Shown here piece by piece: positions 10,004 through 17,820 of a DNA stretch of 64,000 nucleotides. The DNA lies in contig NZ_CP024091.1 of the NCBI RefSeq assembly GCF_002736205.1, positions 3,531,555 to 3,595,554 of the forward strand, in the 5' to 3' direction. How positions within the stretch are numbered: the first letter of the stretch is position 1; each line of letters opens with the position of its first letter. Source of the stretch: Pedobacter ginsengisoli (lineage in GTDB: Bacteria; Bacteroidota; Bacteroidia; Sphingobacteriales; Sphingobacteriaceae). Below the pieces are notes generated by a model. The model had not been told where the DNA came from, did no database searches, and saw nothing but the letters and a program-made list of their open reading frames with translations. The position numbers were made by a program, and so were the translations under genes.

Positions 10004-10813
10004 ATGCAAAAAAAGCGGCTATCAATCTTAATACTCTTATTAATTCTCATATCTAGTAGTTCCTTTAATATCCTGCCAAAGGATGTAATAAGGAACGATT
10101 TCAAAAAGTACTATGATAAATTTAACGTACAGGGTTCATTTGTAATTTATAATCAGAAAGAGGCTGAGTACACTTATTATAATAAGGAACAAACTTCTCA
10201 GGCGTTTACTCCTGCATCCACATTCAAGATTTGCAATACATTAATTTCACTAGATAGCAAAGTTATTAATGATGAAAATGTAGTGATCAAATGGGATGGT
10301 AAAGAACGTCAAAATTCCGTTTGGAACCATGATACGAATATGAGAGATGCTTTTAAAAATTCAACTGTTTGGTTCTATCAGGAATTGGCGAGAAGAGTCG
10401 GAGAAACACGAATGAGAAATTTGATAAAAAAGGCTCGTTATGGAAACTGTGATATAAGTGGAGGTATTGATGCATTCTGGTTATCTGGAGGCCTTAGGAT
10501 ATCACCAAATCAACAAATCGAGTTTCTAAGAAAGTTGCAGGGTAGCAAACTCCCATTTTCTAAATCATCGATGGATATTTTAAAAGATATTATGATCGTT
10601 GAGAATAAATCAAATTACGTAGTACGTGCAAAAACTGGTTCCGGCAAGCAAGATGGTAAATACATTGGGTGGTATGTAGGTTATGTTACTACTAAAGACA
10701 ATATTTTTTATTTTTCAAATTGCATCCAATCGACAGAGAAAAATCCAGATTTTAATAATGCCCGTACTGAAATTACAAACAGCATTCTTGATGAAATAGG
10801 TATTTTGAAATAG
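10004..10813 (+). CDS. Class D (OXA-type) beta-lactamase
   Basis: The 269-residue protein has an N-terminal hydrophobic signal segment (4-22) and all class D landmarks in order: PASTFK with nucleophile Ser72 and carboxylatable Lys75, STV at 120-122 (the S-x-V motif), YGN at 146-148, FWLSGGLRIS at 158-167, KTG at 210-212 and GWYVGY after it. Its length is typical of the family. It should hydrolyse beta-lactams in the periplasm by an acyl-serine mechanism. A BlaR-type sensor domain would have the same fold, but no membrane-sensor part or repressor gene is adjacent, so an enzyme is more likely. It lies in an accessory stretch close to the tRNA-Ala island. Which drugs it acts on cannot be told. 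Confidence 0.87.
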   Translation: MQKKRLSILILLLILISSSSFNILPKDVIRNDFKKYYDKFNVQGSFVIYNQKEAEYTYYNKEQTSQAFTPASTFKICNTLISLDSKVINDENVVIKWDGKERQNSVWNHDTNMRDAFKNSTVWFYQELARRVGETRMRNLIKKARYGNCDISGGIDAFWLSGGLRISPNQQIEFLRKLQGSKLPFSKSSMDILKDIMIVENKSNYVVRAKTGSGKQDGKYIGWYVGYVTTKDNIFYFSNCIQSTEKNPDFNNARTEITNSILDEIGILK

Positions 10814-10991
10814 GTGCATTCGTAACATTATTCATCAATCACTACTCCCTATTTATTTTATAATACTGTACGAATTTGAAAATATGATGTAAAGTGTAAT
10901 GCCTCAGTTCCAGAGATGGATAATCATACAAGCAGATATTTGAAATCTACTTTCATAAATCAATACTTTCCATAATCATCCATTTGCAAAG

Positions 10992-11159
10992 TTGACACTT
11001 ATAGAAGAAGAATGGCTTAACGCAGAAGAATGTTATGTGGAGTTCCAAACTGGCTATATTAAGTTCAGCTTTGATCGAGAGACTGGCATCTTCACGATTG
11101 AGAATGACACGCATTCTAAAATGGGACCTTATTACCGCGTTGAAATAGGAGAAGTATAA
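10992..11159 (+). CDS. Possible small protein or gene remnant (TTG start)
   Basis: From TTG 10992 a 55-codon frame reads LTLIEEEWLNAEECYVEFQT, then GYIKFSFDRETGIFTIEND, and ends YYRVEIGEV. The text is protein-like (acidic, alternating beta pattern), but there is no ATG, and an in-frame stop lies about a dozen codons upstream. It may be the 3' end of a lost gene. No family recognised. Confidence 0.3.
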   Translation: MTLIEEEWLNAEECYVEFQTGYIKFSFDRETGIFTIENDTHSKMGPYYRVEIGEV

Positions 11160-11296
11160 TTTTCACAACAAGAACTCCACATTTTCCTTAATAGGTTATC
11201 CCAATTTTATAATTAATAGCTAAACCCATAACTTTTGGCTTGATCTAAACAATCAGATGGCTTAACACTAAAATCTCAGTCCTAAAATCGTCCTAA

Positions 11297-11319
11297 AAAA
11301 AGATAAATATTATCTTTTT
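11297..11319. repeat. Small perfect hairpin
   Basis: AAAAAGATAA (11297-11306) and TTATCTTTTT (11310-11319) pair around ATA. It lies just beyond the terminator of the broken tRNA. The A/T-only arms make a function uncertain; it could act as a weak bidirectional terminator. Confidence 0.35.
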
Positions 11320-11323
11320 ACCC

Positions 11324-11360
11324 AAAAAAATAGCCCTCAAACGTTGATTTGAAGGCTATT
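11324..11360 (-). terminator. Rho-independent terminator after the broken tRNA-Ala copy
   Basis: On the minus strand TAGCCTTCAAA pairs with TTTGAGGGCTA (one G-U pair) around a six-base loop and is followed by seven T. It lies immediately 3' of the tRNA remnant, the same place as the terminator after the intact tRNA, so it was probably the original tRNA terminator. Confidence 0.7.
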
Positions 11361-11367
11361 TTAATTC

Positions 11368-11411
11368 GGTGGAGAATAGCGGAGTCGAACCGCTGACCTC
11401 TTGCCTGCCAG
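11368..11411. repeat. Left attachment-like repeat (tRNA-Ala 3' fragment)
   Basis: These 44 bp are identical to 14946-14989 and cover the tRNA 3' end, acceptor strand, T arm, variable region and half of the anticodon arm. Identity ends abruptly at 11412, where the two copies diverge. Confidence 0.75.
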
Positions 11412-11443
11412 CAAAGCGAGCTAAACGCCCAGCTGAGCTTCCA
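11370..11443 (-). pseudogene. Broken tRNA-Ala copy
   Basis: The 3' half equals tRNA-Ala(GGC), but the 5' half is altered. The acceptor 5' strand (GCTTTGG) no longer pairs with ATTCTCC, and the 5' strand of the anticodon stem (CTTTG) does not match GCAAG. Residual D-arm sequence (AGCTCAGCTGG) remains. It should not give a working tRNA. It marks the far end of the island. The 5' boundary is approximate. Confidence 0.7.
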
Positions 11444-11799
11444 AAGCCTCTTTTCCTGCCTTTATTTCAATGTGCACGAATAAGTGCACGGTACCTAACG
11501 GGGTTTATAAATCTGTTAATTGTTACAATATAGTAAATCGACCGCTTAAATGTTTAGTATTAATTATGGTACTCAACCAAGCTTTCAACGCAATTAAGCA
11601 AAGGAGGAACGGAATAAATGGACTGTGTGGTGCTATGTGAGCGTTTATGCCGTAGTTCCTTTAAGCGTATTGTGGTGACAAGCCTTAACTTTGTGTAATG
11701 ATTAATACACCTGCTAACTCTATATCCACAGTTTTTACCTAATTGTACTTATATCGCGAAGGTTTAGATTATGGATATTAAATGCTGCCAGTGCTTTTA
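11412..11799. other. Non-coding stretch inside the left end of the island
   Basis: I see no gene between the tRNA remnant and the 240-residue protein gene. Around 11597 and 11650 are partly complementary segments (AAAGGAGGAACGG and CCGTAGTTCCTTT) that could form an imperfect hairpin. The right part (11722-11778) is a repeat unit described separately. Confidence 0.4.
11722..11778. repeat. 57-bp repeat unit, copy A, bounded by ATATCCA / TGGATAT
   Basis: The unit starts ATATCCACA and ends GATTATGGATAT, so its ends are inverted repeats. A unit of the same length at 12565-12621 matches at 36 of 57 positions by hand, ungapped, with identical ends. The two copies flank the 240-residue protein gene in direct orientation. 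The similarity continues a little further right (GCTnCC, CTTTT). Confidence 0.5.
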
Positions 11800-12522
11800 C
11801 TAGTTACTTGATTTTGGTTCAATCTGATAAACATCACACCCTTCTAAGGAAGCTAACTTCCCAAGTAGCTCTTGTGATCCACCAATGTAAGTGAATTCTG
11901 CATCGTAATTAGTAACAATGCACCATTCTTTTGTGTCTGGGTAAATCGCAGTAGGATTATCTAGGATATCATCTCGATTCCAAAGCACTTCAAGTTCTGA
12001 CAATCTCCCGCGATAGATAATCTCATTACCAAACCAGTCGGAGGTCTTTAAAAGACAATAATAATAGTTTACCTCTATATCGCCATACAGATTAAGAATT
12101 ACATCTCTAATTCTCTGTACTTGTGTATTTTCCAAATCACCATCAGCTGGAAAAGAAATATTCGATGGCCACTGTTGATCCTTCAACAGCAGTAACCTGA
12201 TACGTTCCTGCGCTTCGATTGCACTCTGTAAATCAAAATGTTCTCCATACAACTTAAAAAAGTTAGGCCAAGTGATTGCTTTGTAATCGAACTGCTTCTC
12301 ATTCTGTTGAAGACTATCCTGAGATAGACACTTTTCAGTCTTAATCCAGAATGGGTGAAAGACTATAGCATACCTCTCAAATATCAAAGGGCATAACAAA
12401 GTTAGATAGTACCAAAGTATTTCATTTGGTGCATACTCAATCTCATTATCTAAGGCAACGTGATCACCTAACGATGCATGTGTGGCTATCCATTCAGGTA
12501 ATACAGCGTTTATCTTCTTCAT
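11800..12522 (-). CDS. Hypothetical protein flanked by 57-bp repeats
   Basis: The 240-residue protein starts MKKINAVLPEWIATHASLGD at ATG 12522. It has no signal peptide or membrane helix, is rich in Trp and Tyr, and contains EYAPNEILWYYLTLLCPLIF and the C-terminal YIGGSQELLGKLASLEGCDV. I cannot place it in a family. Its size, solubility and solitary position in an island are like the immunity proteins of polymorphic toxin systems, but that is only a guess, since no toxin gene is visible. Both sides carry a related 57-bp repeat, so it may have moved as a cassette. Confidence 0.65.
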   Translation of the reverse strand: MKKINAVLPEWIATHASLGDHVALDNEIEYAPNEILWYYLTLLCPLIFERYAIVFHPFWIKTEKCLSQDSLQQNEKQFDYKAITWPNFFKLYGEHFDLQSAIEAQERIRLLLLKDQQWPSNISFPADGDLENTQVQRIRDVILNLYGDIEVNYYYCLLKTSDWFGNEIIYRGRLSELEVLWNRDDILDNPTAIYPDTKEWCIVTNYDAEFTYIGGSQELLGKLASLEGCDVYQIEPKSSN

Positions 12523-12951
12523 TTAATTTACAATTGACACCCTAAAGTAACGTTTCATTCTTTCATATCCACATTTTGTTACTGTTTCTCTTATTAAGCG
12601 ATAAGGCTAGATTTTGGATATTGAGCTACCTACACTTTTTCTATAATCTGGGTTTATACCCCCTATTTATAAACTGTAGGTTTTACACTTTGAGCAGATG
12701 AATTAAACCAAAATGCGTTTTGCTTCGGTTCTTGACCAGTACTTATTGATATGGATGAAAGTAAGGCGGGAAAATGTTGATATAGCTATTTGCTGAGGGG
12801 GTTGCAATTGGGTGGATGTGGTTCGGGGAGTTTGTTGTTGCTAGTCCAACCTTTATGTCTTACAAGGTTAAAACACACCTTGCTACTCGAAAGATTTACC
12901 TTTTAAACAGACAGGAACAACAGCTTACCCACCTTATAATGCATCTATCAG
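12523..12951. other. Non-coding island stretch with repeat copy B
   Basis: No gene is supported here. It contains the second 57-bp repeat unit, then a small inverted repeat near 12651 (GTTTATA and TATAAAC around a C-rich centre). A G-rich patch follows near 12795-12835. The purpose is unknown. Confidence 0.4.
12565..12621. repeat. 57-bp repeat unit, copy B
   Basis: It begins ATATCCACA and ends GATTTTGGATAT, and has the same length and orientation as the unit at 11722-11778. It lies 43 bp upstream of the start of the 240-residue protein gene, while copy A lies just after its stop. Confidence 0.5.
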
Positions 12952-13434
12952 TTATTTTTTATCTTCAATTACTATTACATCTTTAATCAGAAAATCGCGC
13001 TTCACACCGTACCTTAGATATTTACCTATTAACATCTGGGCTCGGACTTTTACTTTCGGTCCATATTTATCCCCCCATGAATCCACTAATCTAAGCAACC
13101 TGCCATCATGGCCACCCGCGAGAGGCATAAAGATAGCGGTATCTCTAAATTTAAATGCAGCACATGCATCAGTATACTCCCACCCCAACTCAGGATGTTG
13201 GTCTTGAAACTGTAAAAATCGATCCCTATACGGGCCTAAAATCTCTCGGGCCTCCATGCCATATCTCGCTGTGAACTCAATATTTGTTATAGAATATCCT
13301 GCATTCGGAAGAACCACCGAAGTCTTCAAGAGCGAATCAATATCAACTTCGGCGTATTTGTTAGTTAAAATACTTTGGCAGAATGATTGATTGCAGCCAA
13401 GAACAATGTATACTGTGAACAATAGTAACTTCAT
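12952..13434 (-). CDS. Exported hypothetical protein
   Basis: I start at ATG 13434, giving 160 residues, because MKLLLFTVYIVLGCNQSFCQ is a good signal peptide; the longer frame from 13533 would bury it. The mature part has YSITNIEFTARYGMEAREIL, a Trp-containing middle (ELGWEYTDACAAFKF) and a basic C-terminus ending VIVIEDKK. No family is recognised. It probably acts in the periplasm or is secreted. It lies alone in the tRNA-Ala island, downstream of the small membrane-protein gene on the same strand. Confidence 0.6.
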   Translation of the reverse strand: MKLLLFTVYIVLGCNQSFCQSILTNKYAEVDIDSLLKTSVVLPNAGYSITNIEFTARYGMEAREILGPYRDRFLQFQDQHPELGWEYTDACAAFKFRDTAIFMPLAGGHDGRLLRLVDSWGDKYGPKVKVRAQMLIGKYLRYGVKRDFLIKDVIVIEDKK

Positions 13435-13579
13435 CGGTTCATTATAAGGTTCTGTAGTCATTTTCTGTTGACTGCTAATAAAGATACCGTTATAAGATTT
13501 AATATAAAAACGAGCAAGTATCACCGTCCTCAATGTTGAGACGATAAGCTTACCTTTGTGGAGTAGCTAATATACAACT

Positions 13580-13768
13580 TCAGTACTTCGCATAAGCTAT
13601 TAGATGAATGAGAATAGTAACCCCTAACCCTCCAAGTATAAACCCACCGATAAAAAAGAAATTGCCATCTCCATTGGTTGAAGTAAAGCCATAACCTAAG
13701 GAATACCATCCTGTCCCAATAAGAATTAAAGCGACTATCGCCTTTAGTGCATTAATTAATCCATTCAT
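13580..13768 (-). CDS. Small two-helix membrane protein
   Basis: The 62-residue protein has two hydrophobic segments (about 7-27, ALKAIVALILIGTGWYSLGY, and about 37-58, FFFIGGFILGGLGVTILIHL) joined by a short polar loop STNGDGN. It starts at ATG 13768. No family is recognised. It lies inside the island, 145 bp upstream of the exported protein gene on the same strand. Its role cannot be deduced. Confidence 0.55.
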   Translation of the reverse strand: MNGLINALKAIVALILIGTGWYSLGYGFTSTNGDGNFFFIGGFILGGLGVTILIHLIAYAKY

Positions 13769-14424
13769 ATATTATAACTAATATAGTTGAAAAACTCAAT
13801 ATATGCTCACCGTAACTGCGAATGGAGTGAAGGTGTCAACTGGAAGAGCGCTAAGCGTGGCAGTTGACTATGTCTTGACACTAGGAACTGGCAAAGCATT
13901 TGAAAGTAGGGATGTGCTTAGGATGATCAAATGGTGTGACAGTTGCGCAGACTGAACGACCCGCAGGTGAGCCTCACTGAGAACCGCGAATAGATTTGTT
14001 AGTGACGAAACTTTAGGAGTTGCTATCAAAGATATAAGGAGTGGTTCATGAGCTGCGTCGCTTGCTGATAGCCAAAAATGATGACAGATTGCATATGGGC
14101 AGATTAAGCCAGGATTGCGAAGCATCCTAGCTGTGTGTGTTGGGGCAAGTGAAGTGAAGATGTGCTTGTAAAAGCTTATCAAGCGAACGTCATCTGGCGT
14201 TATTTTATGGCCAAGCTTAGTCTGCTGCGAATACCGCTCTTCCTGTGTCTTGCTTTGTTCAAAACCCACAGACTTACTGATAGCACGAATGCTCGCAGTG
14301 CAGTTAGTAGATAGTCACTACAGAATGTATACCTTATAAATAGATGACCAATCCTACCCATTCACGGCTTAAGCACCCCTTTTTGTGAAGGGGGATGGAT
14401 TGGAAAGGAGATAACAGGCGCTAC
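13769..14424. other. Unexplained stretch inside the island
   Basis: This 656-bp segment is more G+C-rich than its surroundings. A 133-codon minus-strand frame (14269-13868) exists, but its Leu/Ser/His-rich text has no family character and I do not accept it as a gene. Near the left end GTCAACTG (13835-13842) pairs with CAGTTGAC (13861-13868), with an inner CGCT/AGCG pair. A structured RNA or a decayed gene is possible. Confidence 0.4.
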
Positions 14425-14889
14425 CTAATGGCCAGCCAAGAAGGGATCGGAAACGCTTTCCTTTTCAGCATTGAAGAACCTCCATATTATTGGATCAGGG
14501 ATGTTGCCTGGATTGAAGTTCTTAACGACATCATATTGCTTGATCAGGAACAGAAACTTTGGACTACCATAACCCGGAATCAATGAGTTATAAACTATTG
14601 CATATAGTTCATTCTGCGAGAGTTGAGCTCTTATCAAACTTGTATAAAAGCTTCTTCTGTCATCAGTTATCAAAGGTGATAGGTGTACATATTTGAATAT
14701 ATGATACAACTGTCGGAAGTAGTGATTCAATGTGTTTTCAAACTCTGCATATCTTGTTCGATACGTTGTATTTAGCTCTTGCTTTAATTCATCGAAGGTT
14801 GCAAACGGAATAGGTGGGCCCGTTTCTACAGCGGCAGTTTCCTGGTTTATGATGGAACCTTGAGTGAGGCCTTCAGAAAAGTCATCTAA
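14425..14889 (-). pseudogene. 5'-truncated putative phage abortive-infection protein (PutAbiC)
   Basis: The frame from 14889 to 14425 is open for 154 codons after a TAG at 14892-14890 and has no ATG near its beginning; TTG 14730 is internal. It contains the PutAbiC core: NHYFRQLYHIFKYV, then LIRAQLSQNELYAIVYNSL, then FLFLIKQYDVVKNFN. In the family this region follows two N-terminal membrane helices, which are missing here. So this is the C-terminal part of a defence gene cut at its 5' end close to the tRNA-Ala end of the island. It is probably non-functional. The C-terminal tail after KNFN is atypical and may also be altered. Confidence 0.72.
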
Positions 14890-14903
14890 CTAGAAGCCGA
14901 GAA

Positions 14904-14940
14904 CAACAAAAATGCCTCTCAGAATTAACTGAAAGGCTTT
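14904..14940 (-). terminator. Rho-independent terminator of tRNA-Ala
   Basis: On the minus strand GCCTTTCAG pairs with CTGAGAGGC around TTAATT and is followed by ATTTTTGTTG. It sits seven bases past the tRNA 3' end. Confidence 0.75.
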
Positions 14941-14947
14941 TAATGGG

Positions 14948-15021
<74 letters not shown>

Positions 15022-15232
15022 CTTGGCTAACGGTAATTACAAAATCACCCGAGTGGGGCAAAAGTAATTAAATTTAGAAACCCTACAAATTAAATATTGA
15101 AATAAAGATAAATTCAATTGTCCGCAGCCAGGTTGATATTCTTTAGGGATTCTATTATTACCAGGGCAAAAGCACTGATCTTTAAAATATTGTTCATATT
15201 TTAGCGACACACACAATTTGAACACTAATTTT

Positions 15233-15940
15233 ATGCGTCTATCCTTATTCTTGCTAACTACGTTATGTTTCTTTTGCTCTACAGGCATAGCCCAGACCAT
15301 ACAACAAAACAGTGGCTGGTTATTTTTAATGAATACAACCAAGTTCAATGATAAGTGGGGTGCACATCTGGATGTTCAGCTGAGAAGTGCCAACAACTGG
15401 GAACAGCTAAGGAATTTCATGTTCAGGCCTGGAGTTACCTACTACATTAACAACAAAAATGAAGTAACATTAGGCTACTTATTAAATGAAACCTTTACCC
15501 AGTTAACGGGTGTTAGTGACAATAGATTAACTGAACACAGGATATGGCAGCAATACATCTACAAACACAAAATCAGCACAATACTTACCAGCCACAGATT
15601 TAGAACAGAACAACGATTTATTGAAAGATATGGAAAAAATGATCTGTTCTCTCAACGTTTCAGATATTTCTTAAGATTTATTCTTCCGTTAAAAAAAGGG
15701 CAAGAGAACTTTGATAAAGGCCCGTTTGTGGCATTACAAAATGAGGTATTTTTAAACCTGCAGAATAAAGACGATCTAAATGGCCATGTATTTGACCAAA
15801 ATAGGGCTTATGGCGCTGTGGGATATAGATTAAGTAAAAAACTAGATATTGAGGCTGGTTATCTAAACCAAACTTCTAAAGGTTTAAATAACTCTACTAT
15901 GAACCATGCAATTCAGCTTGCTTTATACACACGCTTTTAA
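15233..15940 (+). CDS. DUF2490 outer-membrane-like protein
   Basis: I start at ATG 15233 rather than TTG 15218. The 235-residue protein then begins with a clean signal peptide (MRLSLFLLTTLCFFCSTGIA followed by QT). The mature part has amphipathic beta strands with aromatic girdles, such as WGAHLDVQLRSANNWEQL and FRPGVTYYINNKNEVTLGYL, and ends in Phe (LALYTRF), as expected for a small outer-membrane barrel. These features fit DUF2490. Function is unknown; a porin-like or structural role is plausible. It is 38 bp upstream of the GIN-domain gene, perhaps co-transcribed. Confidence 0.8.
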   Translation: MRLSLFLLTTLCFFCSTGIAQTIQQNSGWLFLMNTTKFNDKWGAHLDVQLRSANNWEQLRNFMFRPGVTYYINNKNEVTLGYLLNETFTQLTGVSDNRLTEHRIWQQYIYKHKISTILTSHRFRTEQRFIERYGKNDLFSQRFRYFLRFILPLKKGQENFDKGPFVALQNEVFLNLQNKDDLNGHVFDQNRAYGAVGYRLSKKLDIEAGYLNQTSKGLNNSTMNHAIQLALYTRF

Positions 15941-15978
15941 ATATTAATTCGTTTATTTAAGCATATAAAATTTAAAAA

Positions 15979-16719
15979 ATGAAAAAGACATTTTTGTTTG
16001 CCTCCATGTTATGTATGGTAGGCTTTAATGCAATTTCTAAAAATGCTGTTGGTGCCACAGCCTCATTTGCTAAAATCTATACCCCATCTTCTGATGACAG
16101 AAATGTAAAAAACTTCACCGGTGTTGCTGCGGGAGGCCCAATTAATGTTGTTATTAAAATGGGTAATACTGAAAGCTTAAAGTTTGAGGGTGATGCAGAG
16201 GCTATTTCTACTTTAGTAAGTGAAGTTAAGGGCAACATACTAGTAATTCGCCCAAAAACAAGCTGGACAAGCTGGGCAAAAAAGTATGAAGGTAAAACCA
16301 TTACTGCATACGTAACGGCAAAAGACATTACCAGCCTAACAATGAGTGGCAATGGGAGCATAATAGTATCTGGTGCATTAACCAGTGGCGAATTTACAAC
16401 TACTCTTAGTGGTTCTGGAAGTATAAAAGCAAATATTACTGCAGACAAATTAACCGGAGTTATCAGTGGTTCTGGTGATCTAAACATAAGTGGTAAGACA
16501 GACGTTGTTCAGGTTACGATTAGCGGATCAGGAAATTTAAATGGAAAAGCGCTAACAACCAACAGATTATCAACAAGAATTAGTGGATCTGGCACTGTAA
16601 GTATCAAAACTGACGGTACGATTAAAGCATTTATAAGTGGATCTGGTAAAGTTTATTACACTGGAAATCCTACTATCGAAAAAACCGTGATAGGCTCAGG
16701 TGGTGTAAGTGAATTATAA
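15979..16719 (+). CDS. GIN-domain (DUF2807) exported protein
   Basis: The 246-residue protein has a signal peptide (about 1-25) and a repetitive beta-helix-like part: ISGSGDLNISG, TISGSGNLNG, RISGSGTVSI and FISGSGKVYYTG recur about every 20 residues. This is the DUF2807/GIN pattern, formerly called putative autotransporter adhesin head domain. It also has the family's N-terminal lead (NFTGVAAGGPINVVIKMGNT). It is exported to the periplasm or surface; its partner is unknown. Its stop overlaps the start of the serine hydrolase gene by one base (TAATG), so the two are translationally linked. Confidence 0.85.
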   Translation: MKKTFLFASMLCMVGFNAISKNAVGATASFAKIYTPSSDDRNVKNFTGVAAGGPINVVIKMGNTESLKFEGDAEAISTLVSEVKGNILVIRPKTSWTSWAKKYEGKTITAYVTAKDITSLTMSGNGSIIVSGALTSGEFTTTLSGSGSIKANITADKLTGVISGSGDLNISGKTDVVQVTISGSGNLNGKALTTNRLSTRISGSGTVSIKTDGTIKAFISGSGKVYYTGNPTIEKTVIGSGGVSEL

Positions 16720-17816
16720 TGAAGCAAATATTAGGGATCTTTATTCTCGCGTTTCTGTTCTCTTCTGTAAAGGGTCAGGAGTTGACTCATTTTGCAGATA
16801 GTATAAGGGTTAAAAATGAAATACCTGAATTAAGTTATGCTGCCCTTACTGCCGATAGCGTATTGATAAAAAATGTAATTGGCTTTAGGCAATCCAACGT
16901 TCAAAATGATCAAACAAAAGCCAAGGCTGATGATTACTTTCATCTGGGCTCTAACACAAAGGCAATAACCGGTTTTATCGCAGGTTACCTGGTTGAGAGC
17001 AAAAAGATTACCTGGAACACAAAGTTTTTCGCCTTATTTCCGGAATGGAAAAAAGACGCCAACCCTGCTTTTTATGAAATTACACTTCTCGATCTTTTGT
17101 CGCACAGAGCACATGTTAAGCCCTATACCAGTGGTGCTGAGTTTCAATCCTTACCTAAATTTGCCGGCACTAAGGACGAGCAACGCAAGTTGTTTGTAAA
17201 ATATCTGATCAGCAATGATGCACTTGAAAAAAACAATGAAACCTATAATTACTCGAATGCCGGATACAGTGTTGCCGCAGCTATGCTTGAAAAAGCCAGT
17301 GGAAAAACATGGGAAAGACTACTTGATGAGGTACTTTCAAAAAAACTTCATTTACGATATAAGCTAGGTTGGCCAAACAGAACGGACATAAATCAGCCCT
17401 GGGGACATTGGATTGAAAATAACAAATTAACGCCTCTATCTTCTCATACAGATTACAATTTAAATTTGATTGAACCTGCCGGCGACATAAGTATGCCATT
17501 AAAAGATTACATTAAATTTGTTCAGCTAAACCTATCGGGGTTAAGAGGTAAAAGCAATTTCTTAAAAGCTGAAACTTATAATTACCTGCATTATGGATTA
17601 AAAGATTATTCAATAGGATGGCTTAATGTAAATATGCCAGATAAGCATTCATCTGAACATGCTGGTTCTGCAGGTACTTTTTACTGTTATACCTTAATTA
17701 ACAAGGATAAAAATGTTGCTTATATTATTATGGCCAATTCTGCTACAGAGAGCACCCTTACAGGAATATTTAAGCTTCTCGAAAAGATGATAAAAACTGT
17801 GGAAAGTAAAATGTAA
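16719..17816 (+). CDS. Serine hydrolase, beta-lactamase/AmpC-like family
   Basis: The 365-residue protein has a signal peptide (1-19, ending SVKGQ) and the three active-site motifs of the class C beta-lactamase/DD-peptidase fold: SNTK with Ser78 and Lys81, YSN at 178-180, and HAG at 314-316 in place of KTG. HxG is usual for esterase or D-aminopeptidase-like members rather than true lactamases. It should act in the periplasm on a peptidoglycan-like or ester substrate. The start ATG overlaps the previous stop, so it shares the operon with the GIN-domain gene. It converges on the histidine kinase gene with four bases between. Confidence 0.85.
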   Translation: MKQILGIFILAFLFSSVKGQELTHFADSIRVKNEIPELSYAALTADSVLIKNVIGFRQSNVQNDQTKAKADDYFHLGSNTKAITGFIAGYLVESKKITWNTKFFALFPEWKKDANPAFYEITLLDLLSHRAHVKPYTSGAEFQSLPKFAGTKDEQRKLFVKYLISNDALEKNNETYNYSNAGYSVAAAMLEKASGKTWERLLDEVLSKKLHLRYKLGWPNRTDINQPWGHWIENNKLTPLSSHTDYNLNLIEPAGDISMPLKDYIKFVQLNLSGLRGKSNFLKAETYNYLHYGLKDYSIGWLNVNMPDKHSSEHAGSAGTFYCYTLINKDKNVAYIIMANSATESTLTGIFKLLEKMIKTVESKM

Positions 17817-17820
17817 TAAA

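Noticed and set aside
11722-12621. Integron attC sites
   Set aside because: The repeats have inverted ends, but the usual R-box core sequences and an integron integrase are not visible.
13868-14269. 133-codon minus-strand frame in the island
   Set aside because: Leu/Ser/His-rich text without recognisable domains, signal or operon context. Not accepted as a gene.
14395-14586. 63-codon plus-strand frame
   Set aside because: It is the antisense of the PutAbiC fragment, which has a clear family match.
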